Below the pieces are notes generated by a model. That model saw nothing but the letters and a program-made list of their open reading frames with translations, had not been told where the DNA came from and made no database searches. A DNA stretch of 64,000 nucleotides, taken from positions 4,092,001 through 4,156,000 of the forward strand of contig NZ_CP027858.1 in NCBI RefSeq assembly GCF_005519465.1, given 5' to 3'. The stretch comes from Streptomyces clavuligerus (lineage in GTDB: Bacteria; Actinomycetota; Actinomycetes; Streptomycetales; Streptomycetaceae). The translations under genes were made by a program, and so were the position numbers. Shown piece after piece: positions 56,898 to 64,000 of the stretch (the stretch's first letter is position 1; each line of letters starts with the position of its first letter).

Positions 56898-58118
56898 TCA
56901 GCTCAGCCGCTCGATGACCATCGCCATGCCCTGGCCGCCGCCCACGCACATCGTCTCCAGGCCGAACTGCTTGTCGTGGAACTGGAGGCTGTTGATCAGG
57001 GTGCCGGTGATCCGGGCACCGGTCATGCCGTAGGGGTGGCCCACGGCGATCGCGCCGCCGTTCACGTTCAGCCGGTCGAGGTCGATGCCCAGATCGCGGT
57101 AGGAGGGGATCACCTGCGCGGCGAACGCCTCGTTGATCTCGACGAGGTCGATGTCGCCGATGGTCATCCCGGCGCGGGCGAGCGCCTGCTCGCTGGCCTC
57201 GACCGGGCCGTAGCCCATGATCTCGGGGGAGAGCGCGGAGACCCCGGTGGAGACGATCCGGGCGAGCGGGGTGAGCCCCAGCTCCCGGGCCTTGGTGTCG
57301 CTCATGATGACGAGCGCGGCGGCGCCGTCGTTCAGCGGACAGCAGTTCCCGGCGGTGATCAGGCCGTCCGGCCGGAACACCGGCTTCAGCCCCTCGACGC
57401 CCGCCAGGGTGACCCCGGCCCGGGGGCCGTCGTCCTTGCTGACGACCGTGCCGTCCGGGGTGGTGACGGGGGTGATCTCCCGCTCCCAGAAGCCGTTCGC
57501 GAGGGCCTGCTCGGCGAGGTTCTGCGACCGTACGCCGAACTCGTCCATCTCGCGCCGGGTGACCCCCTTGAACCGGGCCAGGTTCTCGGCGGTCTGCCCC
57601 ATCGCGATGTACGCGTCCGGGAGCTGCCCGTCCTCGCGCGGGTCGTGCCAGGAGTCCGCCCCGCCCTCGGCGACCTTGGCGGTGCGCGCCTGGGCCTCGG
57701 CGAAGACCGGGTTCTGGGTGTCGGGCAGTCCGTCGGACGAGCCCTTGTTGAAACGGGAGACCATCTCGACACCGGCCGAGATGAAGACGTCGCCCTCGCC
57801 CGCCTTGATCGCGTGCAGCGCCATCCGCGAGGTCTGGAGCGAGGAGGAGCAGTACCGCGTGATCGTGCAGCCGGGCAGCCGGTCCAGGCCCATCCGCACG
57901 GCCACGATGCGGCCCAGGTTGTACCCCTGCTCCCCGCCGGGCAGGCCGCAGCCCAGCATGAGGTCGTCGATGTCGGCGGGGTCGAGCGCGGGGATCTTGT
58001 CGAGTGCCGCCCGGATGATGGTCGCGGTCAGCTCGTCCGCCCTCAACTCCTTCAGTGAGCCCTTGAAGGCCCGTCCGATGGGGGAGCGGGCGGCGGAAAC
58101 GATGACGGCTTCGGGCAT
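56898..58118 (-). CDS. Acetyl-CoA acetyltransferase (thiolase)
   Basis: The 406-residue enzyme catalyses thiolytic cleavage or condensation of acyl-CoAs. Catalytic Cys90 lies in TRYCSSSLQT. The other active-site blocks are NEAFAAQ, NVNGGAIAVGHPYGMTGAR (His) and ETMCVGGGQGMAMVIE (second Cys). ATG at 58118 has GGAG five bases upstream; a GTG one codon earlier is less well placed. Its final codons are part of the sequence repeated downstream, so its 3' end is the source of, or a target for, the 100-bp duplication. Confidence 0.94.
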   Translation of the reverse strand: MPEAVIVSAARSPIGRAFKGSLKELRADELTATIIRAALDKIPALDPADIDDLMLGCGLPGGEQGYNLGRIVAVRMGLDRLPGCTITRYCSSSLQTSRMALHAIKAGEGDVFISAGVEMVSRFNKGSSDGLPDTQNPVFAEAQARTAKVAEGGADSWHDPREDGQLPDAYIAMGQTAENLARFKGVTRREMDEFGVRSQNLAEQALANGFWEREITPVTTPDGTVVSKDDGPRAGVTLAGVEGLKPVFRPDGLITAGNCCPLNDGAAALVIMSDTKARELGLTPLARIVSTGVSALSPEIMGYGPVEASEQALARAGMTIGDIDLVEINEAFAAQVIPSYRDLGIDLDRLNVNGGAIAVGHPYGMTGARITGTLINSLQFHDKQFGLETMCVGGGQGMAMVIERLS

Positions 58119-58225
58119 CACGGCTCCAGGGGTGGAGAGGGTGGACTGGGTGGGAAGTTACCTGTAAGTAGCCTCGGGGTCACGGGGTGCCGGGTGTGAT
58201 GCGGACCTCAATTCTAAGCGACCGC

Positions 58226-59257
58226 TCAGTCCTGCGGGAGGTGTACGCCGCCGTCCGCCGCCCCGGAGGAGCCCTCACCCACCGCCTCCCCGTCCCAGAC
58301 AGGCAGCCGCCTGCGGCGTCTCCGCTTGAGCAGGGCCCATGGCGCGCGGGCGGCGGTGACCTCGGTGCCCGCCTCCTGCGCCGCCTCGGCCGCCGCCTGC
58401 GCCACCGGCAGCACCCCCTCGTCCCGCGCGGCCTCCGGGCGGTCCGACTCGGGCCACACGCCGAGCGCCGCGCAGACCGTCGGCAGCATCGCCATCGCGG
58501 CGGTGGCGTACCCCTCCGCCGAGGGGTGGTAGCTGTCCGCCCCGAACATCTCCCTCGGGTTCGCCGCGAACTCGGGCCCCAGCAGATCCCCCAGCGAGAC
58601 GGTCCGGCCGCCCTGCTCGACCACCACGATCGTCTGGGCCGCCGCGAGCTGCCGGGAGACCCGCCGGGCCAGCCAGCGCAGCGGCTGGTACACGGGCTCG
58701 ATCGTGCCCAGGTCGGGGCAGGTGCCCACGACGACCTCGGCTCCCGCCGTGCGCAGCCTCCGCACCGCCGCCGCCAGATGGCGCACCGACTCGGTCGGCG
58801 GCATCCGATGGGTGACGTCGTTCGCGCCGATCATGAGGACGCAGATGTCGGGACGGCGGGAGGCGTCCGCGAGCAGCAGCCGCACCTGCCGGTCCAGATC
58901 GTCCGAGCGGGCCCCGGGCAGGGCCACGTTGCGGACCTCCACCGGCCGTTCGACGACCGCCGCGAGCCCGGAGGCCAGCAGGGCGCCCGGGGTCTGCCCG
59001 GCCCGGCGCACCCCCTGCCCCGCCGCCGTCGAGTCGCCCAGTATCCCCAGGAGCAGCGGGTCCCTGCGGCCGAAGGCCAGCCCGTACAGCCCCTCGCCCC
59101 GGGGCGGCACGGGGGCGGCCACTCCGGCCACCGACCGTTTGGCCAACTGCACCTCGGCGAGGACCACCCCGACGGTGGCCACTCCGAGCAGCCCGATGCC
59201 GCCGCCTCCGTACGCCGCGCCCGCCGCGATCCGCCGTGCCACTCTCGCCCTCGACAC
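58226..59257 (-). CDS. SGNH/GDSL-type hydrolase, membrane-anchored
   Basis: The 343-residue esterase-like protein has an N-terminal membrane anchor (about 18-38) and the SGNH blocks: LLGILGDSTAAGQG (nucleophile Ser76), a Gly in LPGARSDDL, MIGANDVTH, and DSYHPSAEGY with the catalytic Asp/His. The fold is extracytoplasmic. GTG at 59257 has GGAGG seven bases upstream; an upstream ATG to 59296 lacks a site. The substrate is unknown. Confidence 0.9.
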   Translation of the reverse strand: MSRARVARRIAAGAAYGGGGIGLLGVATVGVVLAEVQLAKRSVAGVAAPVPPRGEGLYGLAFGRRDPLLLGILGDSTAAGQGVRRAGQTPGALLASGLAAVVERPVEVRNVALPGARSDDLDRQVRLLLADASRRPDICVLMIGANDVTHRMPPTESVRHLAAAVRRLRTAGAEVVVGTCPDLGTIEPVYQPLRWLARRVSRQLAAAQTIVVVEQGGRTVSLGDLLGPEFAANPREMFGADSYHPSAEGYATAAMAMLPTVCAALGVWPESDRPEAARDEGVLPVAQAAAEAAQEAGTEVTAARAPWALLKRRRRRRLPVWDGEAVGEGSSGAADGGVHLPQD

Positions 59258-59443
59258 CGCCCCGCCTCCTCTCCCGGTGACCGACCGGCCGGTCATGACC
59301 GGCCGCCCCTGGCCGACCGGCCCGGCAGCGGCCGGTTATGCCAGTCGGTCATGAGCTGACTGCCCCGAAGGCGCCGTAGCCCAATCCCGGCCACGGTCCG
59401 CATACGCTGACCGCATTCACTACGGAGACCCCGGAGAATCATT

Positions 59444-60841
59444 GTGCGCATTCACGACTCGATGATCGATCTTGTCGGTAATACCCCGCTCGTGCGGCTG
59501 AACGGCGTCACGGAGGGCATCCAGGCGACCGTGCTCGCGAAGGTCGAGTACTTCAACCCCGGAGGCTCGGTCAAGGACCGTATCGCGCTGCGCATGATCG
59601 AGGCGGCCGAGCGGAGCGGCGAGCTGCGGCCGGGCGGCACGATTGTCGAGCCCACCAGTGGGAACACCGGCGTCGGACTGGCGATCGTGGCCCAGCGCAA
59701 GGGCTACAAATGCGTCTTCGTCTGCCCGGACAAGGTGTCCACGGACAAGATCAACGTACTGCGGGCCTACGGCGCCGAGGTGGTCGTCTGCCCCACCGCC
59801 GTGGACCCCGAGCACCCCGATTCGTACTACAACGTCTCCGACCGGCTGGTCAAGGAGATCCCCGGGGCCTGGAAGCCGGACCAGTACTCCAACCCGAACA
59901 ACCCCCGTTCGCACTACGAGACGACCGGCCCCGAGCTGTGGGAGCAGACCGAGGGGAGGATCACCCACTTCGTCGCGGGCGTGGGCACCGGCGGCACCAT
60001 CAGCGGCACCGGGCGCTACCTCAAGGACGTCAGCGACGGGGCGGTCACGGTCGTCGGAGCCGACCCCGAGGGCTCTGTATACAGCGGCGGCTCGGGCCGC
60101 CCCTACCTCGTCGAGGGCGTCGGCGAGGACTTCTGGCCGACGGCGTACGACCGGACGGTGGCGGACGAGATCGTCCCCGTGTCCGACAAGGACTCGTTCC
60201 AGATGACCCGGCGGCTGGCCCGCGAGGAGGGGCTGCTCGTCGGCGGCTCCTGCGGGATGGCCGTCGTCGCCGCGCTGCGGGTCGCCGAGCGGCTCGGCCC
60301 GGACGACGTGGTCGTCGTCCTGCTCCCGGACAGCGGGCGCGGCTACCTCTCCAAGATCTTCAACGATGAGTGGATGGCCGACTACGGCTTCCTGGAGGAG
60401 GCCGGTCCGTCCGCGTCCGTCGGCGATGTGCTCCGCCACAAGGAGGGCGGGAAGATCCCCAGCCTGGTGCACATGCACCCGGAGGAGACCGTCGGCGAGG
60501 CCATCGAGGTGCTGCGCGAGTACGGCGTCTCCCAGATGCCGATCGTCAAGCCGGGCGCCGGGCACCCCGATGTGATGGCCGCCGAGGTCATCGGCTCGGT
60601 CGTCGAGCGGGAGCTGCTGAACGCCCTCTTCCACCGGCGCGCCCACCTCGTCGACCCGCTGGAGAAGCACATGAGCGCCCCGCTGCCGCAGGTCGGCTCG
60701 GGCGAGCCGGTCGAGGACCTGATGACCGTCCTCAGCTCGGTCCCGGGCGCGGACGCGGCGATCGTGCTGGTGGAGGGCAAGCCCACCGGGGTGGTGAGCC
60801 GCCAGGACCTGCTGGCGTTCCTCGCCGACAACGGGAAGTGA
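59444..60841 (+). CDS. cbs: Cystathionine beta-synthase
   Basis: The PLP enzyme joins serine and homocysteine in reverse transsulphuration. The 465-residue protein has NPGGSVKDRIA with PLP Lys44, PTSGNTGVGLA, the GVGTGGTISGTGRYLK phosphate loop and LLPDSGRGYLSKIF. Two CBS domains (about 340-465: EETVGEAIEVLREYGVSQMPIV and GVVSRQDLLAFL) follow, probably binding adenosyl ligands. It starts at GTG 59444, and a hairpin (60847-60876) follows. Confidence 0.95.
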   Translation: MRIHDSMIDLVGNTPLVRLNGVTEGIQATVLAKVEYFNPGGSVKDRIALRMIEAAERSGELRPGGTIVEPTSGNTGVGLAIVAQRKGYKCVFVCPDKVSTDKINVLRAYGAEVVVCPTAVDPEHPDSYYNVSDRLVKEIPGAWKPDQYSNPNNPRSHYETTGPELWEQTEGRITHFVAGVGTGGTISGTGRYLKDVSDGAVTVVGADPEGSVYSGGSGRPYLVEGVGEDFWPTAYDRTVADEIVPVSDKDSFQMTRRLAREEGLLVGGSCGMAVVAALRVAERLGPDDVVVVLLPDSGRGYLSKIFNDEWMADYGFLEEAGPSASVGDVLRHKEGGKIPSLVHMHPEETVGEAIEVLREYGVSQMPIVKPGAGHPDVMAAEVIGSVVERELLNALFHRRAHLVDPLEKHMSAPLPQVGSGEPVEDLMTVLSSVPGADAAIVLVEGKPTGVVSRQDLLAFLADNGK

Positions 60842-60846
60842 CCCGC

Positions 60847-60876
60847 CGGGCCACCGGGTCCCGGCCCGGTGGCCCG
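60847..60876 (+). terminator. Hairpin after cystathionine beta-synthase
   Basis: Perfect 12-bp arms 60847-60858 and 60865-60876 enclose a 6-nt loop, starting 6 bases after the stop. The remaining 60877-61279 is GC-rich non-coding DNA with no clear feature. Confidence 0.85.
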
Positions 60877-61279
60877 ATCCGGTCACGGTGACGGACGAGC
60901 GCCCTGGGCGGAAAACCGCTGCTCCGCCCCTTCGCGCCGTTCGCGGAAACGGTACGCGCGTGTCACGTTCGCGCAGCACCGCCTTAACACGGAGCGGGCA
61001 CAGTGGTGAGTGTCGGCGGACCCCCGGAAACGGGAATCCGCCGGTGCCACAGGCGGTGTCCTGGGCTCCGGAGCGGCTCCCGGGCCCCGGGTTGCGCCTG
61101 GACGCGGAGACCGGCCCTGACCCGGGACCGTGTCTCACGCGGGGGCCGTCGTCGTCCCGCTACCCGGCCGGCGGCCGGGGAGTGCGGCGGCCCCCGCGTC
61201 AGACCTCTCCCGTCCCCTCCCCTGTGCGGAGCCGGTGACCGGGCCGGTACCGGCACTCCGGAACGGTCAGTCGCTCCGG

Positions 61280-61714
61280 TCAGTCCTCCCGCTCGGACGC
61301 GGACCGGTCCCCTCCGCCCCGGCGCAGCCACCGGTGCAGCGACGGACCCGCCGCGTGCACGGCGTTCACCCCCACGATCCCCGCCCACGCGGTGATCAGA
61401 CCCAGCAGACCGGCGTTCACCACGCCGATCGCGGACAGCGGGACGGCCAGGAGCAACGAGACGACACCGAAGCCGAAACGTTCGCCGAAGCCGGGCTCCG
61501 GGGAGTGCCGCGCCGGACCGCTGCCCCGGGCGGCGACCATCTGCTGTTCGGCGAGGTGACGGCGGACCCTGCGGTCGACCGTGTCATCGATGCGCTGCTC
61601 GACCTTGTCCAGGAACGAGTCGACCAGAGCCGACTCGTACTCCTCGCCCAGTTCGCGCCGGGCGTGCAGGGTGGCGTCGAGCTCCTTCTTGAGTTCCGGG
61701 TCGCGGGTTTCCAT
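61280..61714 (-). CDS. Small membrane protein with coiled N-terminus
   Basis: This 144-residue protein has a charged helical N-terminus (PELKKELDATLHARRELGEEYE ... VDRRVRRHLAEQQ), then two membrane helices (about 81-101 and 103-120) and a basic/acidic tail. I do not recognise a family name, though the layout resembles phage-shock/DUF1707-like actinobacterial membrane proteins. It is divergent from the RpiR-type regulator, about 150 nt away. Confidence 0.75.
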   Translation of the reverse strand: METRDPELKKELDATLHARRELGEEYESALVDSFLDKVEQRIDDTVDRRVRRHLAEQQMVAARGSGPARHSPEPGFGERFGFGVVSLLLAVPLSAIGVVNAGLLGLITAWAGIVGVNAVHAAGPSLHRWLRRGGGDRSASERED

Positions 61715-61864
61715 GCCTTCACGCTACGGGCGGGCACCGCCCCCGTCAGGGGGGCTGGCCCCCCTTTCCGGCAGCCCGCGACCGAGCGCTGACGGATGAT
61801 GTGACAGCGGCGGCGACGCCGCTCGACCGGCGCACCGGCCGGTGACCGTGACGAGAGGGAAGGC

Positions 61865-62701
61865 ATGAGCGACAGCGCTGCCGCACGACTTCAGCAGCTC
61901 TTCGAGGGGCACCGGCTCACCCCCACCCAGCGCAGGATCGCCCACAGCATGGTCCGCCGCGCGGCGGAGGTGCCGTTCCTGTCCAGTGTGGAGCTGGCCG
62001 AGGTCGCCGGGGTCAGCCAGCCGTCCGTCACCCGGTTCGCCGTCGCCCTCGGCTTCGACGGCTACCCGGCGCTCCGCCGCCATCTGCGGGAGTTCGCGCC
62101 GCGCGGCGGCGGCCCCGCCGAGGCCGTGCCCAACGAGTACCAGCAGGCGGTGCACGCCGAGATCGAGAATCTGCGGCGGCTCGCCGACTTCCTCGCCGAC
62201 CCCGAACCCGTCGAACGCGCCGGACGGCTGCTCGCCGCCTCCCGCCCGCTGCCCGTCCTCGGCCTGCGGGCCGCCGCAGCGCAGGCGCGCGGCTTCGCCT
62301 ACTTCGCCGCCAAGGTGCACCCCGACGTCCGGGTCCTCGACGAGGGCGGCACCCTCCTCGCCGACCGCGTCGACGCCGCCCGGCGCGCGGGCGCGGACGC
62401 TCTCCTCTGCTTCGCGCTGCCGCGCCACCCCAAGGAGGTCGTGGAGGCCCTGGAGTACGCCCGCTCGGCCGGGCTGACCGTCGTCACCGTCGCGGACTCC
62501 GCGTTCGCGCCTGTCGCCGGACACAGCGACCTGCTGCTCCCGGCGGCGGTCGGCACCGGGCTCTCCTTCGACACCGTGTGCGCGCCGATGCTGCTGGGAC
62601 GGGTGCTGCTGGAGGCGATGTGCGACGAGCTGCCGGACGCGCAGGCCCGGCTGGAGGAATTCGACGCGCGGGCCGCCGCGCGGGGTCTCTTCGCGGAGTG
62701 A
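61865..62701 (+). CDS. MurR/RpiR-family transcriptional regulator
   Basis: The 278-residue regulator has an N-terminal HTH_6 domain (TPTQRRIAHSMVRRA ... SVELAEVAGVSQPSVTRFAVALGFDGYPALRRHLRE). A SIS sugar-phosphate-binding domain (about 115-255: LAASRPLPVLGLRAAAAQARGFAYF) follows. RpiR proteins sense sugar phosphates and control sugar or amino-sugar catabolism. No sugar gene is adjacent; the divergent membrane protein is the only local candidate target. The ATG at 61865 follows AGGGAAGG. Confidence 0.92.
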   Translation: MSDSAAARLQQLFEGHRLTPTQRRIAHSMVRRAAEVPFLSSVELAEVAGVSQPSVTRFAVALGFDGYPALRRHLREFAPRGGGPAEAVPNEYQQAVHAEIENLRRLADFLADPEPVERAGRLLAASRPLPVLGLRAAAAQARGFAYFAAKVHPDVRVLDEGGTLLADRVDAARRAGADALLCFALPRHPKEVVEALEYARSAGLTVVTVADSAFAPVAGHSDLLLPAAVGTGLSFDTVCAPMLLGRVLLEAMCDELPDAQARLEEFDARAAARGLFAE

Positions 62702-62798
62702 CCCCCCGGTCCCGGCTCTCTCAGACGTCCCTCAGAAAACGGGGCTAACCTGCCGGGCCGGACACCGGACACCTGAGCATGGACGGGAGTGAACGCAC

Positions 62799-63365
62799 GT
62801 GGCACGTGGGACGCGGTCGCTGGCGCGGGTCGCCGTGGTGGTACGGGCCGGGGCGGCCCCCCTGTGGTGGCTGGGGCTGCTCGCGGCGGGCATCGGCGCG
62901 CTGCTGCCCGGTCTGACGGGCCGGCGCATCGGCCTGCTGTCCGGAGCGGCGCTGCTGCTCATCGCCGCCGCCGTCACCGCGTCGGCCCGCTGGGGCCGCT
63001 GCACGTCCCTCATGGCCGCCGCCGACCGCGCGGGCCGCCACGACGTCCTCCAGGACCGCCGCGTCACCCTCCGGGTCCGCCGCCGGGCCCGCCGCTGGGT
63101 GTACCCGTCGGCCTTCCTCGCCGCCGTCGTTTCTTCTTTCGCCCTGCCGGGCGCGGGCGGTCTGCTGCTCGCGGGCATCGGCGCGGGCCTCTGGCTGAAG
63201 GCGGTCCGCATCGGCCGCCGCGAGGAGGACACGGAGACCCTGTACTGGGTCTCCGTGGACGAGATGTCATCCGCCGGGGCCGTCGGCAAGCCCGTGACCG
63301 CGTTCCGGAGCACGGGCATCGGCGCGGGCGACGCCGCTCCGGGCGGCGCCCGCCGCCGCCGTTAG
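62799..63365 (+). CDS. Membrane protein of unknown function
   Basis: This 188-residue protein has about four hydrophobic segments (22-38, 42-62, 100-118, 120-137) with a basic loop RRVTLRVRRRARRW between pairs and a hydrophilic tail. The GTG at 62799 has GGGAG about 12 bases upstream. Its stop overlaps by 4 nt that of the convergent small gene. No family is recognised. Confidence 0.72.
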   Translation: MARGTRSLARVAVVVRAGAAPLWWLGLLAAGIGALLPGLTGRRIGLLSGAALLLIAAAVTASARWGRCTSLMAAADRAGRHDVLQDRRVTLRVRRRARRWVYPSAFLAAVVSSFALPGAGGLLLAGIGAGLWLKAVRIGRREEDTETLYWVSVDEMSSAGAVGKPVTAFRSTGIGAGDAAPGGARRRR

Positions 63366-63601
63366 CTGTCGCCGGGGTCGGACCCCGACTCGCGGAACCA
63401 GTCCACGAGCGCCGACGCGTCGGCCATCTCCTCGTCGGACGCCATCAGGTGGTCCAGTCTGCCCGCACGCAGATCGTTCGCGAACACCGTGAACGCGACC
63501 CGGGCGATGACGATGACGCGCTCCGGGACGACGCAGTCGTAGATCCGGACCATGCGCAGCTCGAAGGGCCCGTCGGGGCCCGCCTCGACATGAATCGACA
63601 T
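63362..63601 (-). CDS. Small conserved-looking soluble protein
   Basis: The 79-residue protein begins SIHVEAGPDGPFELRMVRIY and contains a beta-rich stretch then an acidic helix (ASALVDWFRESG). The ATG at 63601 has GAAAGG seven bases upstream. The same spacing and motif precede the next gene upstream on this strand, 31 nt away, which suggests a two-gene unit. Function is unknown. Confidence 0.65.
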   Translation of the reverse strand: MSIHVEAGPDGPFELRMVRIYDCVVPERVIVIARVAFTVFANDLRAGRLDHLMASDEEMADASALVDWFRESGSDPGDS

Positions 63602-63632
63602 GAGCATGCCTTTCGGTTGCGGCGGGGCCCCG

Positions 63633-63764
63633 TTATGCGGGGAGCCGGAGGGCGTCGAGTTCCTGTGCGATTCCCGAGGCGAATATCGCCAGGGCGATGA
63701 CCCACAGAGAGATGATCATCAGGGCGTTGGCTATGACGTGCTTGGATTTTCGGGCTCGTCGCAC
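63633..63764 (-). CDS. Single-helix membrane micropeptide
   Basis: The 43-residue protein has a basic start (RRARKSKH), then one hydrophobic helix (VIANALMIISLWVIALAIF) and a short tail. The GTG at 63764 has GAAAGG six bases upstream, which favours this short form over a longer frame to 63968 that reads as Pro-rich filler. It is probably co-transcribed with the 79-residue protein gene. Function is unknown. Confidence 0.6.
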   Translation of the reverse strand: MRRARKSKHVIANALMIISLWVIALAIFASGIAQELDALRLPA

Positions 63765-63883
63765 GGAAAGCCTTTCGGTGCTGGTGGGGACGGGTCCTGG
63801 GGGATGGGGCGCGGCTTGAGGGGGCAGTCCGGTTCGGGGCAGCCGCACGGCCCGAAATCGAACGGGTTGAAATCCGGGTCCAT
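63731..63883 (-). CDS. Possible Cys/Pro-rich small protein overlapping the micropeptide gene
   Basis: A 50-residue frame starts MDPDFNPFDFGPCGCPEPDC and continues Pro-rich. It has four clustered Cys (a possible metal knuckle) and overlaps the micropeptide start in another frame. There is no clear ribosome site. It may be real or chance; flanking 63884-64000 shows nothing else. Confidence 0.3.
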   Translation of the reverse strand: MDPDFNPFDFGPCGCPEPDCPLKPRPIPQDPSPPAPKGFPCDEPENPSTS

Positions 63884-64000
63884 GCGATAGGGCTGACGCA
63901 ACGTCAACCTCCGAGGGTGAATTTTGAACGTGGGGGTCCGGCGGCGACCAGAAATCCGTAAAGCGCATCCGTTCGTACGAGCTGACGTGCTATCAACTCA

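Overview
This is a core-chromosome segment of a Streptomyces. The evidence is very high GC, strong G/C bias at third codon positions, many GTG and TTG starts, Rpf cell-wall hydrolases with LysM, a tRNA-Leu(UAA) of bldA type, and a gene order (ppc, pth, rplY, prs, glmU ... mfd ... mazG, P450, rpf pair, eno, divIC, DUF501, ppx, ndh, cfa ... thiolase, CBS) that matches from memory the single-copy core of S. coelicolor. Locus numbers and database matches were not checked, and the species is not assigned.

Layout. 1-6.8 kb: 3' part of ppc, a small membrane protein, then pth, rplY, prs, glmU and tRNA-Gln on the minus strand. 7.2-8.5 kb: an orphan sensor histidine kinase. 8.7-13.6 kb: an accessory toxin/immunity-like locus. 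It has two divergent operons: a YwqJ-type deaminase with a SUKH-3 protein, and a WHH-nuclease/SUKH fusion followed by a large Imm35-like/XOO_2897-like deaminase/SUKH-4 fusion. None of the four has a visible export signal. 13.9-18.1 kb: a coiled-coil protein, a DHA2 drug exporter, and a small membrane-protein gene enclosed by a ~237-bp inverted repeat pair. 18.6-23.2 kb: an FtsX-type ABC system and an ECF sigma factor overlapping a membrane partner. 23.5-27 kb: mfd. 27.2-36.3 kb: a DUF4190/DUF4352-like membrane protein, an orphan methyltransferase/specificity fusion with an altered catalytic motif, a membrane protein plus Ser/Thr kinase pair, an FG-GAP secreted protein, a GtrA protein and a SurA-like lipoprotein. 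36.3-43.6 kb: mazG, cytochrome P450, two Rpf-LysM proteins (the second under a c-di-AMP ydaO riboswitch), eno and divIC. 43.7-48.9 kb: DUF501 protein, exopolyphosphatase, NDH-2 (with Rex-like sites) and cyclopropane fatty-acid synthase. 49.2-52.6 kb: a second ABC system paralogous to the first. 53.2 kb: bldA-type tRNA-Leu(UAA). 53.7-63.8 kb: a Bax-inhibitor-like protein, small conserved proteins, thiolase with 100-bp tandem repeats at its 3' end, SGNH hydrolase, cystathionine beta-synthase, an RpiR-type regulator, and small membrane proteins.

How it works together. Most genes are housekeeping: cell-wall precursor and PRPP synthesis, translation quality control, transcription-coupled repair, glycolysis and respiration. 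Several act in development or resuscitation: the rpf pair, divIC, bldA and the P450. The most distinctive content is the toxin/immunity-like locus. The main regulatory signals are the riboswitch, the Rex-like operators and long intrinsic terminators closing most transcription units.
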